In this document: positions 1 to 12,500 of the stretch, one piece after another
Numbering within the stretch: the stretch's first letter is position 1
How the letters are laid out: each line of letters begins with the position of its first letter
Notes under the pieces: model-generated
Told to the model about the DNA's origin: nothing
Databases searched by the model: none
What the model saw: the letters and a program-made list of their open reading frames with translations, nothing else
Translations under genes and position numbers: made by a program
Assembly (NCBI GenBank): GCA_006384855.1
Contig: VCJN01002800.1
Coordinates: forward strand, 36,109-100,108
Reading direction: 5' to 3'
DNA from: Tetraselmis striata
Lineage: Eukaryota; Chlorophyta; Chlorodendrophyceae; Chlorodendrales; Chlorodendraceae
Length of the DNA stretch: 64,000 nt

Positions 1-673
1 CTGTATTTAGGTAGAGGATATAGACCGATACAGTGGACAATATAGAACAATGGTCATACATATTCAGTCGTGAAATACGTTATTGCTGTGCTATATGCAG
101 ATTCTTGTACGTTTATCTCTGGCCTCCACACGATGCACATTTGTTCTCGACTTACACACGATAATACTGACTACAGAAATGCAGATAATATAGGACCATT
201 GCGATGTGCTGCTACACTATCGCGGCTAAAAATAACAACTGAAGATACCAGCAGCACATGTTGCAACTCAGCGATTCTGTGCAGTGCTGTCACAGTCCAC
301 ATTCCCCTACATACATAGTATTTGACATGCGATATGTTACAACGAGAAAAAGTTTACCGCACATCATTCTAATTAAAGTCATAAGGCGGCTGCCGGCAAC
401 CCACTACTGTGCATGGTAGATTACCGCCTATTAGACCAGATCAGGTCAGATACTTCCTGCTACTTCCCACACAGTGGCACAATTCGCCCAGTGTGCCTGA
501 ACTTGAATAAGCTGCTACTGCCATGCGTTTTACCCCACCATTGCGATCGCCTATATGTTAATTCGCCGCATGTGTCAGGGCAGGACAACCTCACGCTCTG
601 TGGGTGGACTCCCTTAAGGACGCCAGAGTGTCCGTAGGGGTGGACTCGTTCACTTGAATTGCAGCCAGATAGA
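1..673. other. No gene recognised
   Basis: AT-richer sequence with only short open frames that show no family resemblance, repeats or signal peptides. It lies downstream of the minus-strand membrane protein and may hold its 3' UTR. I see nothing else to annotate. Confidence 0.5.
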
Positions 674-1177
674 CTAATCCTTCTGCATCTTGCTCCTCGG
701 TGAACAGGTTCTGACAGAGACCAGCGGCGGTTTGGCGCCAGTGCCGGCGGATGACGAAGTGCAGTAAACCGTCAGCTGCTGAACAGGCGGGCTTTCCTTC
801 ACATTAACGTCGACAGTCGCGCAGTCAGCACCCGACTCTTGGTCGGCTTCTGGCTCCTCCACCTCCGGCCTATGCGTCTCTTTGAGGGCCGTGTAAGCCC
901 GCCGCCTGGTGCGCAGCGCAAGCACCAGCCACAGCAGGCCCGCAACCACGAGCCCGCAGAAAACGACCGCTCCCGCAAAGGACGAGCGCGCGGCCTCCTC
1001 GTCAAGCAGCTGCCCCTGCTCTTTGGGGCCAAGCCCTAGCCAGCGCGACATCAGAGACAGATCCACCTCTGTAGAGTTCACCGCTCCAGCGGCCAGCCGT
1101 TCTGCTTGCTCCGGCAACGACGCGAAACCGTCAGCCTCTGCAGACATGCCGGAAAACTCTTTCTCGGCGGCAGCCAT
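674..1177 (-). CDS. Small single-pass membrane protein, function unknown
   Basis: An open frame of about 167 residues reads from the ATG at 1177 (MAAAEKEFSGM) to a TAG. It has an acidic N-terminal part with one NST glycosylation sequon, then one strong hydrophobic segment near residues 75-95 (AGAVVFCGLVVAGLLWLVLA), then a basic stop-transfer stretch (RTRRRAY). An acidic, Ser-rich tail follows. This suggests a plasma- or endomembrane protein with the tail in the cytosol. The frame stays open upstream to about 1243 without another ATG, and a second frame from an ATG at 1395 runs in from upstream (MLVVVEVLSVG), so a 5' exon may be missing. I recognise no family. It is transcribed away from the large sialyltransferase-like gene, so the two could share a promoter region. 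Confidence 0.5.
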   Translation of the reverse strand: MAAAEKEFSGMSAEADGFASLPEQAERLAAGAVNSTEVDLSLMSRWLGLGPKEQGQLLDEEAARSSFAGAVVFCGLVVAGLLWLVLALRTRRRAYTALKETHRPEVEEPEADQESGADCATVDVNVKESPPVQQLTVYCTSSSAGTGAKPPLVSVRTCSPRSKMQKD

Positions 1178-1439
1178 GACGCCCCGGACACCCGGCGAGC
1201 GTCTTCCCTGGGAACACGCGGCGAGCCGCCTCGCGCCCCCCAAATCCCTGAGTTTGTTGTTGACCCCGGTAGCCCCGACAGATCCTGACGAAGGTCGAGT
1301 GAAAGCGCGCAGGAAGCAGGGTAGACGTCGTAGGCTCGCTGTGATGGGAACTGGTGTGTGCGGCCAACAGACAAAACTTCAACTACAACCAGCATGACTG
1401 TATCGTCGTCCGCGGTCGTGGTGGTGGTGGTCCACTGCA

Positions 1440-2112
1440 AACTTGCCAGTACTAGTTCGTTATCTTAACGTAATGCACCCGCTACATGACTTCGCGCGGT
1501 CGTGCATTGAAGTATAAATAACGGTAACTTTATGACCCCGCTGGGCGGAGCTACCTACCGGTATAGGGATTATATATATAAATAGAGCGCAATATCATTA
1601 TTGGACACTTTTTATGGAATGTTCAACCGTAGTACTGTATTTATTTCATTTGAGAGCGGCCGCCCGACGGGCAACGGCGAGCCAGACAGGTCGCTGGCAG
1701 TATTTTTTTTCTCGCAGCTGTCGAGGGGGTCGCTGCGATTGGCGTGTATCATCGCGGGGGCGATGTTTAGAGCGTGCCTGCTCCGCACTGAACGACCGAC
1801 ATCACCTGGTTACACGTTTCCCCGGCGCGTGATCCGCTTCTACCAGTACCCCCAAGACCATACTAAGTAGGCCTCGATCCAGGTGTGCGTGCCTCAACTC
1901 GCTATCTAGCGAGTCTTTGGGCGGCCGGTGCAGGGCCGGGGCGGATAAGACGAGGCAAGGGGAGGAGGACAGCGGAAATAACACGCCGACCGGCGGCGAT
2001 GGACAGTCTGCACTCGTAGCAGCGGCCAAGCGGGAGGGCGGGGACGGCGGCGGTAGTCGCGCGCGCAAAGCTCCCTCCAGGGTGGCGGGAGGCTTGTCCC
2101 CGTCAGCAACTC
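1440..2112 (+). promoter_or_regulatory. Probable divergent promoter region with TATA-like boxes
   Basis: This interval separates two divergently transcribed genes. On the plus strand it holds TATA-like motifs: TATAAATAA near 1513 and a longer TATATATATAAATAG near 1570-1584. If the second is used, transcription would start near 1610 and leave a 5' UTR of about 500 bases, or an unseen 5' exon, before the ATG at 2113. The placement is inference from motif and position only. Confidence 0.3.
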
Positions 2113-3425
2113 ATGGCCGGCTTGCGGGCGCCGCTGCGGCGCTGCGCGCGGTTGACGCCGGTGGAGCTGCTGGGCGGCCTGCTGATGGCGTTCACAGTGT
2201 TCACGCTACTGCGCGCGCCGGCGCCGGACCTCGCGGTGGTGCGCCCCCCGCCCCCTCAGCCGCTGCCCGACCATAACCTGCCCTTGTCCTTGGTGCTTAG
2301 GCATCATACGGCGGCTCGTTGCGATGCTTTGCGTTGTGTCTGCAGGACGTGTGGGCGGAGGACGGCCGCGGTGGGGCGGAGTTCGAGGGCGGCGGCGAGG
2401 GCGAGGGAGTGGCGATGTCCGCTCCGGGCAGCCGGCCCGGCGACGCGCCGGCCGCCATATCCGCGGAGGTGGCCAGCCGCGCGAGCATGCTGCTGGACGA
2501 CGTGGTGGCGGGCGAGGAGGGCGAGGGCGAGGGAGTGGAGCGCGGTGCACAGGAGCGGGCGGCTGGCGACAGGGGCGAGGAGCCGCGCAGTGCAAAGCGC
2601 AAAGCAGGTATACGACCCCCCCCCCCCCCCCCCCCCCCCCGCCCTCGCCCTCTCACCCAACCCTTTCCTCTCTCCCCAACTACGCGCCACAGCCGCAACG
2701 CAGGCGATGGTGCTTAGACTGCTACAGTCACCGTTTGCCCGTGACCCGCAGATCAGCGGAAGGCCGCAGGGGACAAATCGGCCAGAGCGAGGGCGGAGGG
2801 GTCGCGCCGCATCCGGCTGGGCGGGTGAGGCCAGGGCGCCTGCTGCCTGCCCAAAGCTGCCTGCCCAAAGCTGCTGCCTGACCTGCACTGGCCCACGGCG
2901 CCATTACGGCTGATGCCTGCGGGTCGGGTGGATTGCAGGGCTGGCGGGGAGGACGAGGACGTGAGGCCGTTGACGATGCTGCAGGAGAGGCAGCAGCGGG
3001 CGGCGCGCAAGGTCCTCCCCCCCCCCCCCCCCCCCCCCCCCCCTCTCCACCGTTTGCTGACATTAAAAAGTTTGTGGGGGCAGAGGAGTGCGGCAAAGGA
3101 AGGGATAGGGTGGGAGAAGGGTGTTACAGTGGGGAGTGTGTGGCGCGTGTCAGGCGGCAAAGGAGGCGGAGCAGCAGCGCCGTGCGGAGGAGGCGCGCGA
3201 AAGGGAGAACGACCCCGAGGTGCAGGCGGCGGCATATGCGGCCAGGTGCCCCTCTCACTCCTTCCCCGCCAAACCCCTTAAAGCTTTCCCCGCCCGCCGG
3301 CGCCGCCATCCGTTGATGCGCCGCCTGCACCCGCCCATCTATGCGCCACGGAGTTTCGCTGGTTGTGGCAGCAGCACTGCGGCAGTCTCGAGCAGCTGCT
3401 GCGGTCAATGTGGGATGGGCCGGAC
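2113..3425 (+). CDS. N-terminal part: signal anchor and charged coiled coil of the double GT29 protein
   Basis: The ATG at 2113 opens MAGLRAPLRRCARLTPVELL, a basic cytosolic tip, followed by a hydrophobic segment (LLGGLLMAFTVFTLL) and a Pro-rich stem. This is the type II anchor layout of Golgi glycosyltransferases. A 53-bp intron (2293-2345) follows, then an acidic exon with Gly-Glu repeats and three short exons rich in Gln, Arg and Glu (ERQQRAARK; AAKEAEQQRRAEEARERE) that should form a helical, probably coiled-coil stem. The last short exon (FRWLWQQHCGSLEQLL) is Trp-rich. Introns here carry C runs just after the donor site. The frame across 2607/2939 does not close cleanly, so one junction is wrong or an extra short exon is missing. 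Confidence 0.6.
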
Positions 3426-4423
3426 TGTATGAAGGGGGGGGAGGGGGGGGGGGGAGGGCTGATGGAGGGGGCTGGCGGGTTGCAGGCAGCAGGAGCTGGC
3501 ACGCATGGGCGCAGCGGAGGCGGAGGCAGAGGCGGAGGAGTTTGCGCCGCGCGTGCTGTCGGTGACGCCGCCGCACGGCCCACGCGAGGGTGGCACGGTG
3601 CTGCTCCTGCGCGGCACCGGCTTTGGCAGCCGCCGGGATGAGATTGCTGCGATGGTGGGTGGAGTGCCGTGCGAGGAGACGCGCTGGCTGAGCGCGGAGG
3701 CGGTCGCGTGCGTGTCCCCCGCGGGCGAAGGCACCGGCCTGCTGGTGGAGCTCACCCGGTGCGAGTGCGCCGGGGATTCGCAGGTGCGCTACCCCTTAAG
3801 AGCCCCCCCCCCCCCCCCCCCCCCCCTTGACCCCTTCTCCTTCCCTCACTCCACACCAGCAGAGCCGGCCTGACCCTGGCAATGACCCCCCCCCCCCCCC
3901 CCCGCATAGGCGGCCATGGACACTCGCAATGCGGGGGAGGCGGCGGAGATGGCGGTGCGCTTCTCCTATGACGAGGACGCGCTGAAGGGCATCATGAGCC
4001 GCATTGACATTGACATCCGGTGAGTGGGCGGCAGGTGGGCGGGGCAGGTGGGCCGATCGGCAGGCAGGGCAGGGCAGGGCAGGGCAGGGCAGGGCAGGCG
4101 AGGCGGCTGAGGGGGGCGCTGGCGCTGGCCCCGCCCCGTGCAGGCCGCCGGGGCTGCCAATCCAGATGCACCGGCAGCAGATGGTGGAGAACGCCGCGGG
4201 CGCGCTGTTTGAGGCCAAGTTCCTGGACTTCCGAGATGACACGGAGAACTTTTACGCCATGCTGCCCGCCATGGCGCAATGTGAGGCTCTTCTCCCCTCC
4301 CCTTTCCAACCCGCCCCCCTTCGCAAGTACAACCACCACCACCACCCATGGTAGAGAAGAGGCTTCCCCTGCATCCCACCCAAGACAGGCGTGCCTTCTA
4401 TGAGTGCATTCTTTGAAAGGAGG

Positions 4424-4473
<50 letters not shown>

Positions 4474-6566
4474 TGGGGGGGGGGGAAGGGGGGGGGAGGG
4501 GGGGCAAACCTTACATGTCTGTGGCCGCGCTTTATGTTTGCTCCATATGATTGTCTGTGACCTAGTCGGGAGGACGAAGAAAACTATATTTGTCTCGACA
4601 TCTATTGGAACTCACCGCGCGAATAGCGTGGAACCTTTTCTGCGACCGTGCTCTGGCGCAAAATCATCGAGTGTTGTTTCGACCCGTGGACCTAGTGTAA
4701 TGTTACGTGACGCTGTAGCTGGTTTAGGAGCATTGCCGCACCTCAAGAATGGGCCACCTGCTGCTGTCTGCCCTCTGCCCCTCCGCCCTCTGCGTCCTCT
4801 TGACCTACACGCTCAGCAAGCTTGTTGCCCCCCCCCCCCCCCCCATCTTCGTGGGGCCACGCAGTCCTGCCGGCGCAGGACAAGAACCCGGCACACGAGA
4901 CCTGCGCGGTAGTGGGGCGTAGCGGCAGCCTGCTGGGCTCGCGCTCCGGCGCGGAGATTGACAAGCACAGCGCCATCTTCCGCTTCGACAACAGCCCCAC
5001 TGCCTTCAAGTACGCGGCCGACGTGGGCAAGCGGACCAAGTACCAGGTGCAGCCATGCAAGCATGTCCCCTTGGGCCTAGGCGTGGGGTGTTTGCTGCCC
5101 GATCTGTTACTGGCTCCCAGCCCGCACCTGTCCGCGCCCTGGTGCGGGCCTTCTCCGCTGGCTGTGCTTGCCGAGGCCACGCTTTGGGTTTGCTATACAT
5201 TTGTGGGGGGCTTGGACCCCCCGCGAAGAAGGGAAATGTATCTCAACCTGAATCCATCGGTACACACCGCGATCACAGCGTGGAGTCTCCCACCCGATGG
5301 CGGAAAATAGTTCATTTGTAATGTGTCGGCCCGCGTTCAATGCCACGGGTCCGTGCCGCGCCTCTGCAGGTTCTGAACGCGCACTGGGGCTCCACCCTGA
5401 TGGGCTGGGTGTCGACCGGGGATGAGATGCCGATGCCGCGCGTCACGCGCTGGTGGATCGACGTCGCCGCGGTCGTGCTGTGGGACGACGCCTCGCACAA
5501 GGACTACTCCGTGCTGCGCAACATCTACCCCAAGTGCGACCCCCCCTTCCCACCGGGCATCTAGTGTTATGGGTCATGGGGAGTAGGGTTCCATAGGGTC
5601 TGGGCTAACGAGCCCTGGACGGCGGCGGCATCCAGCACGAAGCTGCGACATCATCGACGTGGTCGGGCTCCCCCCCCCCCCCCGCCCCTCCCCCTCTTCC
5701 CACCGGGCATGACAGTGTTATAATGGGTTATGCAGACTAGGGTTCCATAGGGTCCGTAGCTGGCGAGCCCTGGACTGCAGGATCCAGCACGAAGCTGCGA
5801 CAACATGGATGTGGTCGGGCTACCCCCCCCCCCCCCCCCTCTCCCACAGTATATCACAGCAGGGAAACATTCATCGAGAGTATATGTGACAAGTGGTACG
5901 GTTGTACCTTGAACAGCACTCAATCAATGCCGGCACTCTAGCATGTCACGGGTGGCCCTTGCGTACTCCACTAGTAGGATCGACCGCCGGTCATGGGAGT
6001 GAGGCGGGGGTCCACAACTGTCCAGCTGCAGTGCTCAGATCCGGCCCTAGCTGGCGGAGTGGCTGGCTGCCCGGCTGGCGGGGAGGTGGGGCGGAGGCAC
6101 GCCGAGCGAGCTGACGCCGCGATGGTCGCCCGCTGCGCCCGGCAGCGCCGTGGTGACCTTTCTGAGCCGCGAGCTCGTCACGCTCGGCGCCAAGTTCATG
6201 GAGCTAATGCGCCGGCAGATTGAGCGCGTGTTCCACATCCCGCTGGAGGTGGACACGCGTATCTCCTCGCAGCTGTACACGGTCCTGCTCGCCATGAACA
6301 CCTGCCAGCAGGTGAGGCCGCCACCCGCCTAGCCGCACCTGATCCGGGCATCCGCCTCGGAGCCACCACACCTCTCGCCGGCTGACCCCCCCCCCCCCCC
6401 CCCCCCCCCCCACCTCCCCACCCCCACCCCCACCCACCCCGACCCCCTGCTGTTGCAGGTGACCATCTACGGCTCGGATCTGGGCTGCAGCATCCGGGGC
6501 AAGCGCTGTGCGTACACCTACTTTGACGAGAGCGAGCCGTCGGAGAAGGCGCGCGCGCAGCTGGTG

Positions 6567-6597
<31 letters not shown>

Positions 6598-9500
6598 ATC
6601 CCCCTACCCCCGAAATTGGCTCGATGCCACCCCCATTTGACATGCGAATACGACCGCACGTCTTCCGCCACGGCAACTCGAGAGCTGCGAATTTGAACCT
6701 GTCAGAGGTCAAATACAGATATGATACGACAGGGAATGTCCGTCTACCTTGCATGCGACCCCCCTTTGGGGGCTCATACTACAAATGATATCCGCGGAAG
6801 GCTTGCGCAATCATAGAACACCTCTTATCGTATCCTTTTTGTATGCCTCAGATTGGGCCTGCGCGCAGTCTATTAGAACATCCGCTATGGTCCCGCGATA
6901 GGTTCGTCTGCATTATGCCTCCCACAGGCAGGGCAGGCGGTTATGAATTCGCAGTGGCGGTGTTGTTACCGCGGCGGCGCCGGTGGATGCGCCGGCACAT
7001 GTACACGGCCGCACCCAACTGATGGAAGGGAGCAGCTGCCTCTAGCCAGCATGCGACGGGCTGTGCCTGACCCCGGCCTGCCTTCCTCCCCACGGTATGC
7101 AGTTCCTGGAGAGCAACATCATCATGGCGCTGCAGGAGGTGCGCAGCCCGCCGCCCCTCGCAGCACGCCAAGGGGAGCCATGCCCGAGCGTGCGCTGGCT
7201 TGTCGCTGAGCAGCGCTGCGCCGCGCGCGCCTCTGCTGCGCCGCAGGCCGGCCTGGTGCAGGTGGTCGCCACCCTGCGAGCGCCGGCGGAGCACCCAATC
7301 GCGCTGCCGGGGCGCAGCCCGGGCGCCGTGCCGCGCTGCGACGGCCGCATGTGCCTGCCGCCCTGCTCAGGCCGCGGCGCCTTCTCCAACGGCACCTGCC
7401 ACTGCCACCGCATGTTTGGCGGCGCCAGCTGCGAGCTGGACCTGCTGGAGCTCAACGCGGAACAGCTGGTCAAGGCAAGCCGCACCAGCCCACCGGCCAC
7501 CGCTGCCGACCACCCGCTTCTGCTGTCCTTGATGAGCTACTCGTGCCATGACCACGCATTGAGTTAGCTATATGCCGTTGTTGACGATCCCCTCACGAAG
7601 CACAAACAACTAAGCGTGCCGACGGTCATAAGAACACTGCAGATAGGAACCCGCCCCACCTGTCAAACGTCAGAGGTAACCGACCGATGGCGGAACTATA
7701 TCGAATGTTTTCTTATATTCGATATAGGCTCTCATAGGCTGGATGCAAGCCCAATTAGAGGCTCACTGTAAGGGTTCTTGCAGGTGCGTCAGCACCCGTA
7801 TGTTATCATATGGGCACCCATATTACATCACATTACACTACATTATATATGCTCTATTATATTATAGAACATATACTATCGCCTGGGAATCTATCGTAGT
7901 AGTCCTTACACCATGAAAGTAGCACGGAATCCCCGACTAGGTTGTGCAATACAGCAGTTTGTGATGCTTTGGGGGCCCGCGCACCCCATTGAGTGCGGCA
8001 TACCATACAAACACAAGCGGTCTGCGGATAAATAACGTTTCTTGACCCCCATGAAGAGGAAAAGACTTGAAACGGACAAATGAATAAGAATATGGCATAG
8101 ATTTGTCATCAATATTCCGACGCACACAATTCATTATTTTCTTTTGGCCCTCCCGGGAGCCGTATTTGATTGTACGCGTGGGGTGAGGGGGGGCGGGCTA
8201 ACTTGACCTGGCAAACTGCGCACAGGATCTGCCGCTCACCTACCACGGCGACATCGTCATGCACCGCCAGGCCGTCACGTGGCTGCCGCACGCAGCGGTG
8301 CGTGGCCGTGCCGCCCCCATTCTCCCGAACCGTCCTGCCCCCTTACTCTGCCTTCCCTGGCCCGGCTCCCTTCCCCTGACTGACTGGCTGGGTGCGCTGG
8401 CAGGACGGCATTCTCGCCGAGATGGGCGATGCTGCGGACCTGGGCGTGATCCCGCTGCCGGAGGGTGTCACGCGGAACCGGACCGAGGTAGGCGACGCCT
8501 TCCTCGTTGACCGCAAGACATACCACATGCTGCCCGCCGGCGACGACTTCCTGTTTGAGAGTGCGCCCCCCCCCCCCCCCCCCCTTTCTCCGTGGGTCCC
8601 GGCGCCCGTCGTTTGCGCGATTACCTCTGTTCTTAAAATCCCTGCTGTGTGCCCCCAACCCCCCTTCCTGGTTGTGGTGGGCAGACTGGACTGCCACACG
8701 CCCACATCGAGACCCCGCGCACGCCAAGCGGCCGGGCCTGCACAAGCCGGGCCTCGGTACCTGCGCCCTCGTCGGCAACTCGGGTGCCCCCCCCCCCCCC
8801 CCCCCTCGAGCCAGTACTTCGTGTGTTTTAACCCGACAGCTGCCTCACACTACGGCAGCGCCAGCGCCCCCGCTCTCCCCCATTCACTCCCCCCCCCCCC
8901 CCCCCCCCCCCGCCCTTCCATCCCCAATCCACCTTTTCGTGCAGGTACGCTCCTGTCACATCAGTACGGGGCGGACATCGACGACCACGACGTGGTTTAC
9001 CGCTTCAACCAAGCGCCCGTGGCGGGATTCAAGAGGTGCGCCGCCGCCTGGTTGGGCGCGGCAATAGAGGGGGCGGCGGGGGAGTGGTGGGGGGGGGGGG
9101 GGCAGGGGGGCACAGCCCTCCAACCCCCCCCCCCCCCCCCCCCCCCCCCCCTCTTGATAGCAGCAGCACCCGTCCTCCTGTGTGCGCAACTGTGGCAACG
9201 GCTCACTGCCTCGCCGCCGCCGCCATGGGTGCAGGGAGGTGGGAGCCCGCACGACGCACGAGTCGCTGAACAGCGCGTGGCTGAAGCTGCTGGTGGAGGG
9301 GAAGCATGGGGAGGGCGTCTTCGGGCAGCACCACAACTGGGACTGGCGCAGCGACGTGCGTGAAGCGCTGCCTCGCCTCCCCCCCCCCCCCCCCCCCCCT
9401 CTTCCCTTTGCTCTCCTTTCATTGGCCTGGTCTGCTCTGTGAACTCTTCGCCCTGGCTTGATGTGCGCACTTCATTATGTCCCAAAGGAAGGCGACAGTT

Positions 9501-12500
9501 TGTCAGTAGGGTTTCACGCCAATAGGGTTTTCCACGGGTTGCGCTGCTGGTCCCAACGCACCCATACGAACGAACCCTCATCATAAGGCTCAAGCTGGAC
9601 TTGCATGCCACTTGAAGGAGCATTCGCTGTGGTTCCGCTGTTTTGTCGTCTATGTCTGACCTCTGGCCGGCAGAGCGGGTTTTAATTTGCAGTTCCCCTA
9701 GTGTTTCCGTGCCAGCGCCCGTGGGTCTGCTAGACGTGTGCCCACACTTGCTATATGTGGCCGTGTTGTGATCTGTGCACGCGCGTCGACCCGCAGGGCA
9801 CCGCGCTGATGCTGTTTGAGCTGTTTGACCCCGCCATCTACGCCTCCAAAAATAAGGACGGCATCCTTACAAAGGAGCTGTGGTGGAAGAGCGCCTTCCA
9901 GAAGCTGCGGGTGCAGCACCCCGACCGCAAGGCGCGCCCCGAGCCCGCTCGCCCCCCTTAAATGATACACGACGGCAGGGTGGCGACCTACATTTTCAAG
10001 CTGGATGCATGGTTGATCAAAAATCGGATGTTGTGTATGGGTTTCCCCTTGGCTTGTGAGATCGCATTACTTATTTGTCATATTGTATGTTTTGGTTGAA
10101 CGCGCCCAGACCGGAGGCCTGGGGGGTAGCTAAACGGCCTCACCCGGCCCCAATTGGGTGCCTACCTTTACTTGTACGCCATTTCATTGTGCCGCCACAT
10201 GGCTCATGGCCTTGTTTCCGAGTTTGGGAGCACGGTCTAGGTGGTTTGGGAGCACGGTCTAAGTGGTTTCGGAGCACGGACTTGGTGGTTTCGGAGCACG
10301 GACTTGGTGGTTTCGGAGCACGGTAAAGGTGGTTTCGGAGTACGGTATAGGTGGTTTCGGAGTACGGTATAGGTGGTTTGGGAGCACGGTCCAGGTGGTT
10401 TGGGAGCACGGACTTGGTGGTTTAGGAGCACGGTCTAGGTGGCTTGGGAGCACGGTCTGGGTGTTTGGGAGCACGGACTTGGTGGTTTCGGAGCAAGGTG
10501 TACGTGGTTTGGGAGCACGGACTTGGTGGCTTAGGAGCACGGTCTAGGTGGTTGGGAGCACGTACTTGGTGGTTTCGGAGCACAATCTAGGTGGATTAGG
10601 AGCACGGACTTGATGGTTCGGGAGCATGTTTTAGGTGGTTTAAAATCACGGTCTAGGTGGTTTAGGAGCACGGTCTAAGTGGTTTAGGAGCATGGTCTAG
10701 GTGATTTTGGAGCATGGTCCAGGTAGTTTCGGAGCACGGACTTGCTGGTTTCGGAGCAAGGTGTAGGTGGTTTGGGAGCACGGACTTGGTGGCTTAGGAG
10801 CACGGTCTAGGTGGTTTGGGAGCACGGTCTGGGTCGTTTAGGAACACGGACTTGGTGGTTTGGGAGCACGGTTTAGGTGGTTTGGAAGCACGGTCTAGAT
10901 GGTTTGGATGCACGGTCTAGGTGGTTTGGAAGCACGGTCGAGATGGGTTGGATGCATGGTCCAGGTATTTAGCAGAACGGTCTAGGTGGTTTCGGAGCAC
11001 GGACATGGTGGTTTCGGGGCAAGGTGTAGGTGGTTTGGGAGCACGGTCTGTTGGTTTCGGAGCACGGTCCAGGTGGTTTCGGAGCACGATCTAGGTGGTT
11101 TTGGAGCACGGTCTAGGTGGTTTCGGAGCACATTCTGGGTGGTTCGGATCACGGACTTGGTGGTTTCGGAGCACGGTCTAGGTGGTTTCCGAGCAAGGTC
11201 TAGGTGGTTTACGAGCACGGTACAAGTGGTTTCGGAGCACGTCTAGGTGGTTTCGGAGCACGGACATGGTGGTTTCGGAGCACGGTCTAGGTGGTTTCAG
11301 AGCAAGGTCTAGGTGGTTTAGGAGCACGGTACAGGTGGTTTCGGAGCACGTTTAGGTGGTTTGGGAGCACGGACTTGGTGGTTTCGGAGCAAGGTCTAGG
11401 TGGTTTGGGAGCGCGGGCTTGGTGGTTTCGGGGCGCAAGGTCTAGGCGGTTTGGGAGCACGGACTTGGTGGTTTCGGAGCACGATCTAGGTGGCTTCGGA
11501 GCACGGTATAGGTGGTTTCGGAGCATGTTCTGGGTGCTTCGGAGCACGGACTTGGTGGTTTGGGAGCACGGTCTAGGTGGTTTCAGAGCAAGGTCTAGGT
11601 GGTTTTGGAGCACGGAACAGGTGGTTTCGGAGCACGTCTAGGTGGTTTCGGAGCACGGACATGGTGGTTTCGGGGCAAGGTCTAGGTGGTTTGGGAGCGC
11701 GGACTTGCTTGGTGGTCTCGAAGCAAGGTCCAGGCGGCTTGGGAGGACGGTCCAAGTGGTTTAAGAGCACTGTCTAGGTGGTTTGGGAACGCGGACCTAG
11801 TGGTTTCGGAGCAAGGCCTAGGTGGTTTCCGAGCACGGACTTGGTGGTTTAGGAGCATGGTCTAGCGGTTTCGGAGCAAGGTCTAGGTGGCTTGGCGGGA
11901 GCACAGTCTAGGTGGTTTCAGAGCACGGACTTGTTGGTTTCGGGGCAACGTCTAGGTGGTTTCGGAGCATGGTTTATGTGGTTAGGGAGCACGGTCTAGA
12001 TGGTTTCGGAGCACGGTCTAGGTGGTTTCGGAGCACGGTCAAAGTTCTTTCGGAGCAAGGCCTAGGTGGAAGCACTGTCCAGGTGGTTTCGTAGCACGGA
12101 CTTATTGGTTTCGGGGCAAGGTCTAGGCGGTTTGGGAGCACGGTCTAGGTAATTTCTGAGCACAATATGCCCTCATGAACTGCATCTAAATGATTTGGTT
12201 TCGGAGCATCCCGCTTTTTTGTACGATGCGGATCGTGCTGTCGCATTAATCATGCAACAAGATCGGTCGAAGGACTTGCATGAGGGCCAAATGCATCGGC
12301 AAGCTGTGTTTGCCATTGTTTTTTGGGGGGGTGGTGGGGAGGAGGGGAGGGGGGGGGGGGGGGGTAAGGGGTGTCTGCCATGCACTCACCGCCTTCTCCC
12401 GCAATGCAGTGCTCTGCGCATATGTCATTGATGATTGTTTCGGGGATTTAGGGTAAGAAAGCCTAAATTATAAACCCCAATTCCTATAATCTAAAACCTT

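Noticed and set aside
1601..1870. Short plus-strand frame just after the TATA-like box
   Set aside because: It starts only with a non-ATG codon, has no similarity, and is more likely 5' UTR of the GT29 gene.
4391..4912. Long plus-strand frame starting MPSMSAFFERREREKERERE
   Set aside because: It is made by the GA microsatellite and poly(G) of an intron; the real exon at 4875-5046 is in a different context.
10237..12094. Open frames with VSEHGLGGFGA or PKPPRPCSETT repeats on both strands
   Set aside because: They are translations of the 22-bp minisatellite, open in several frames, inside an intron of the GT29 gene.
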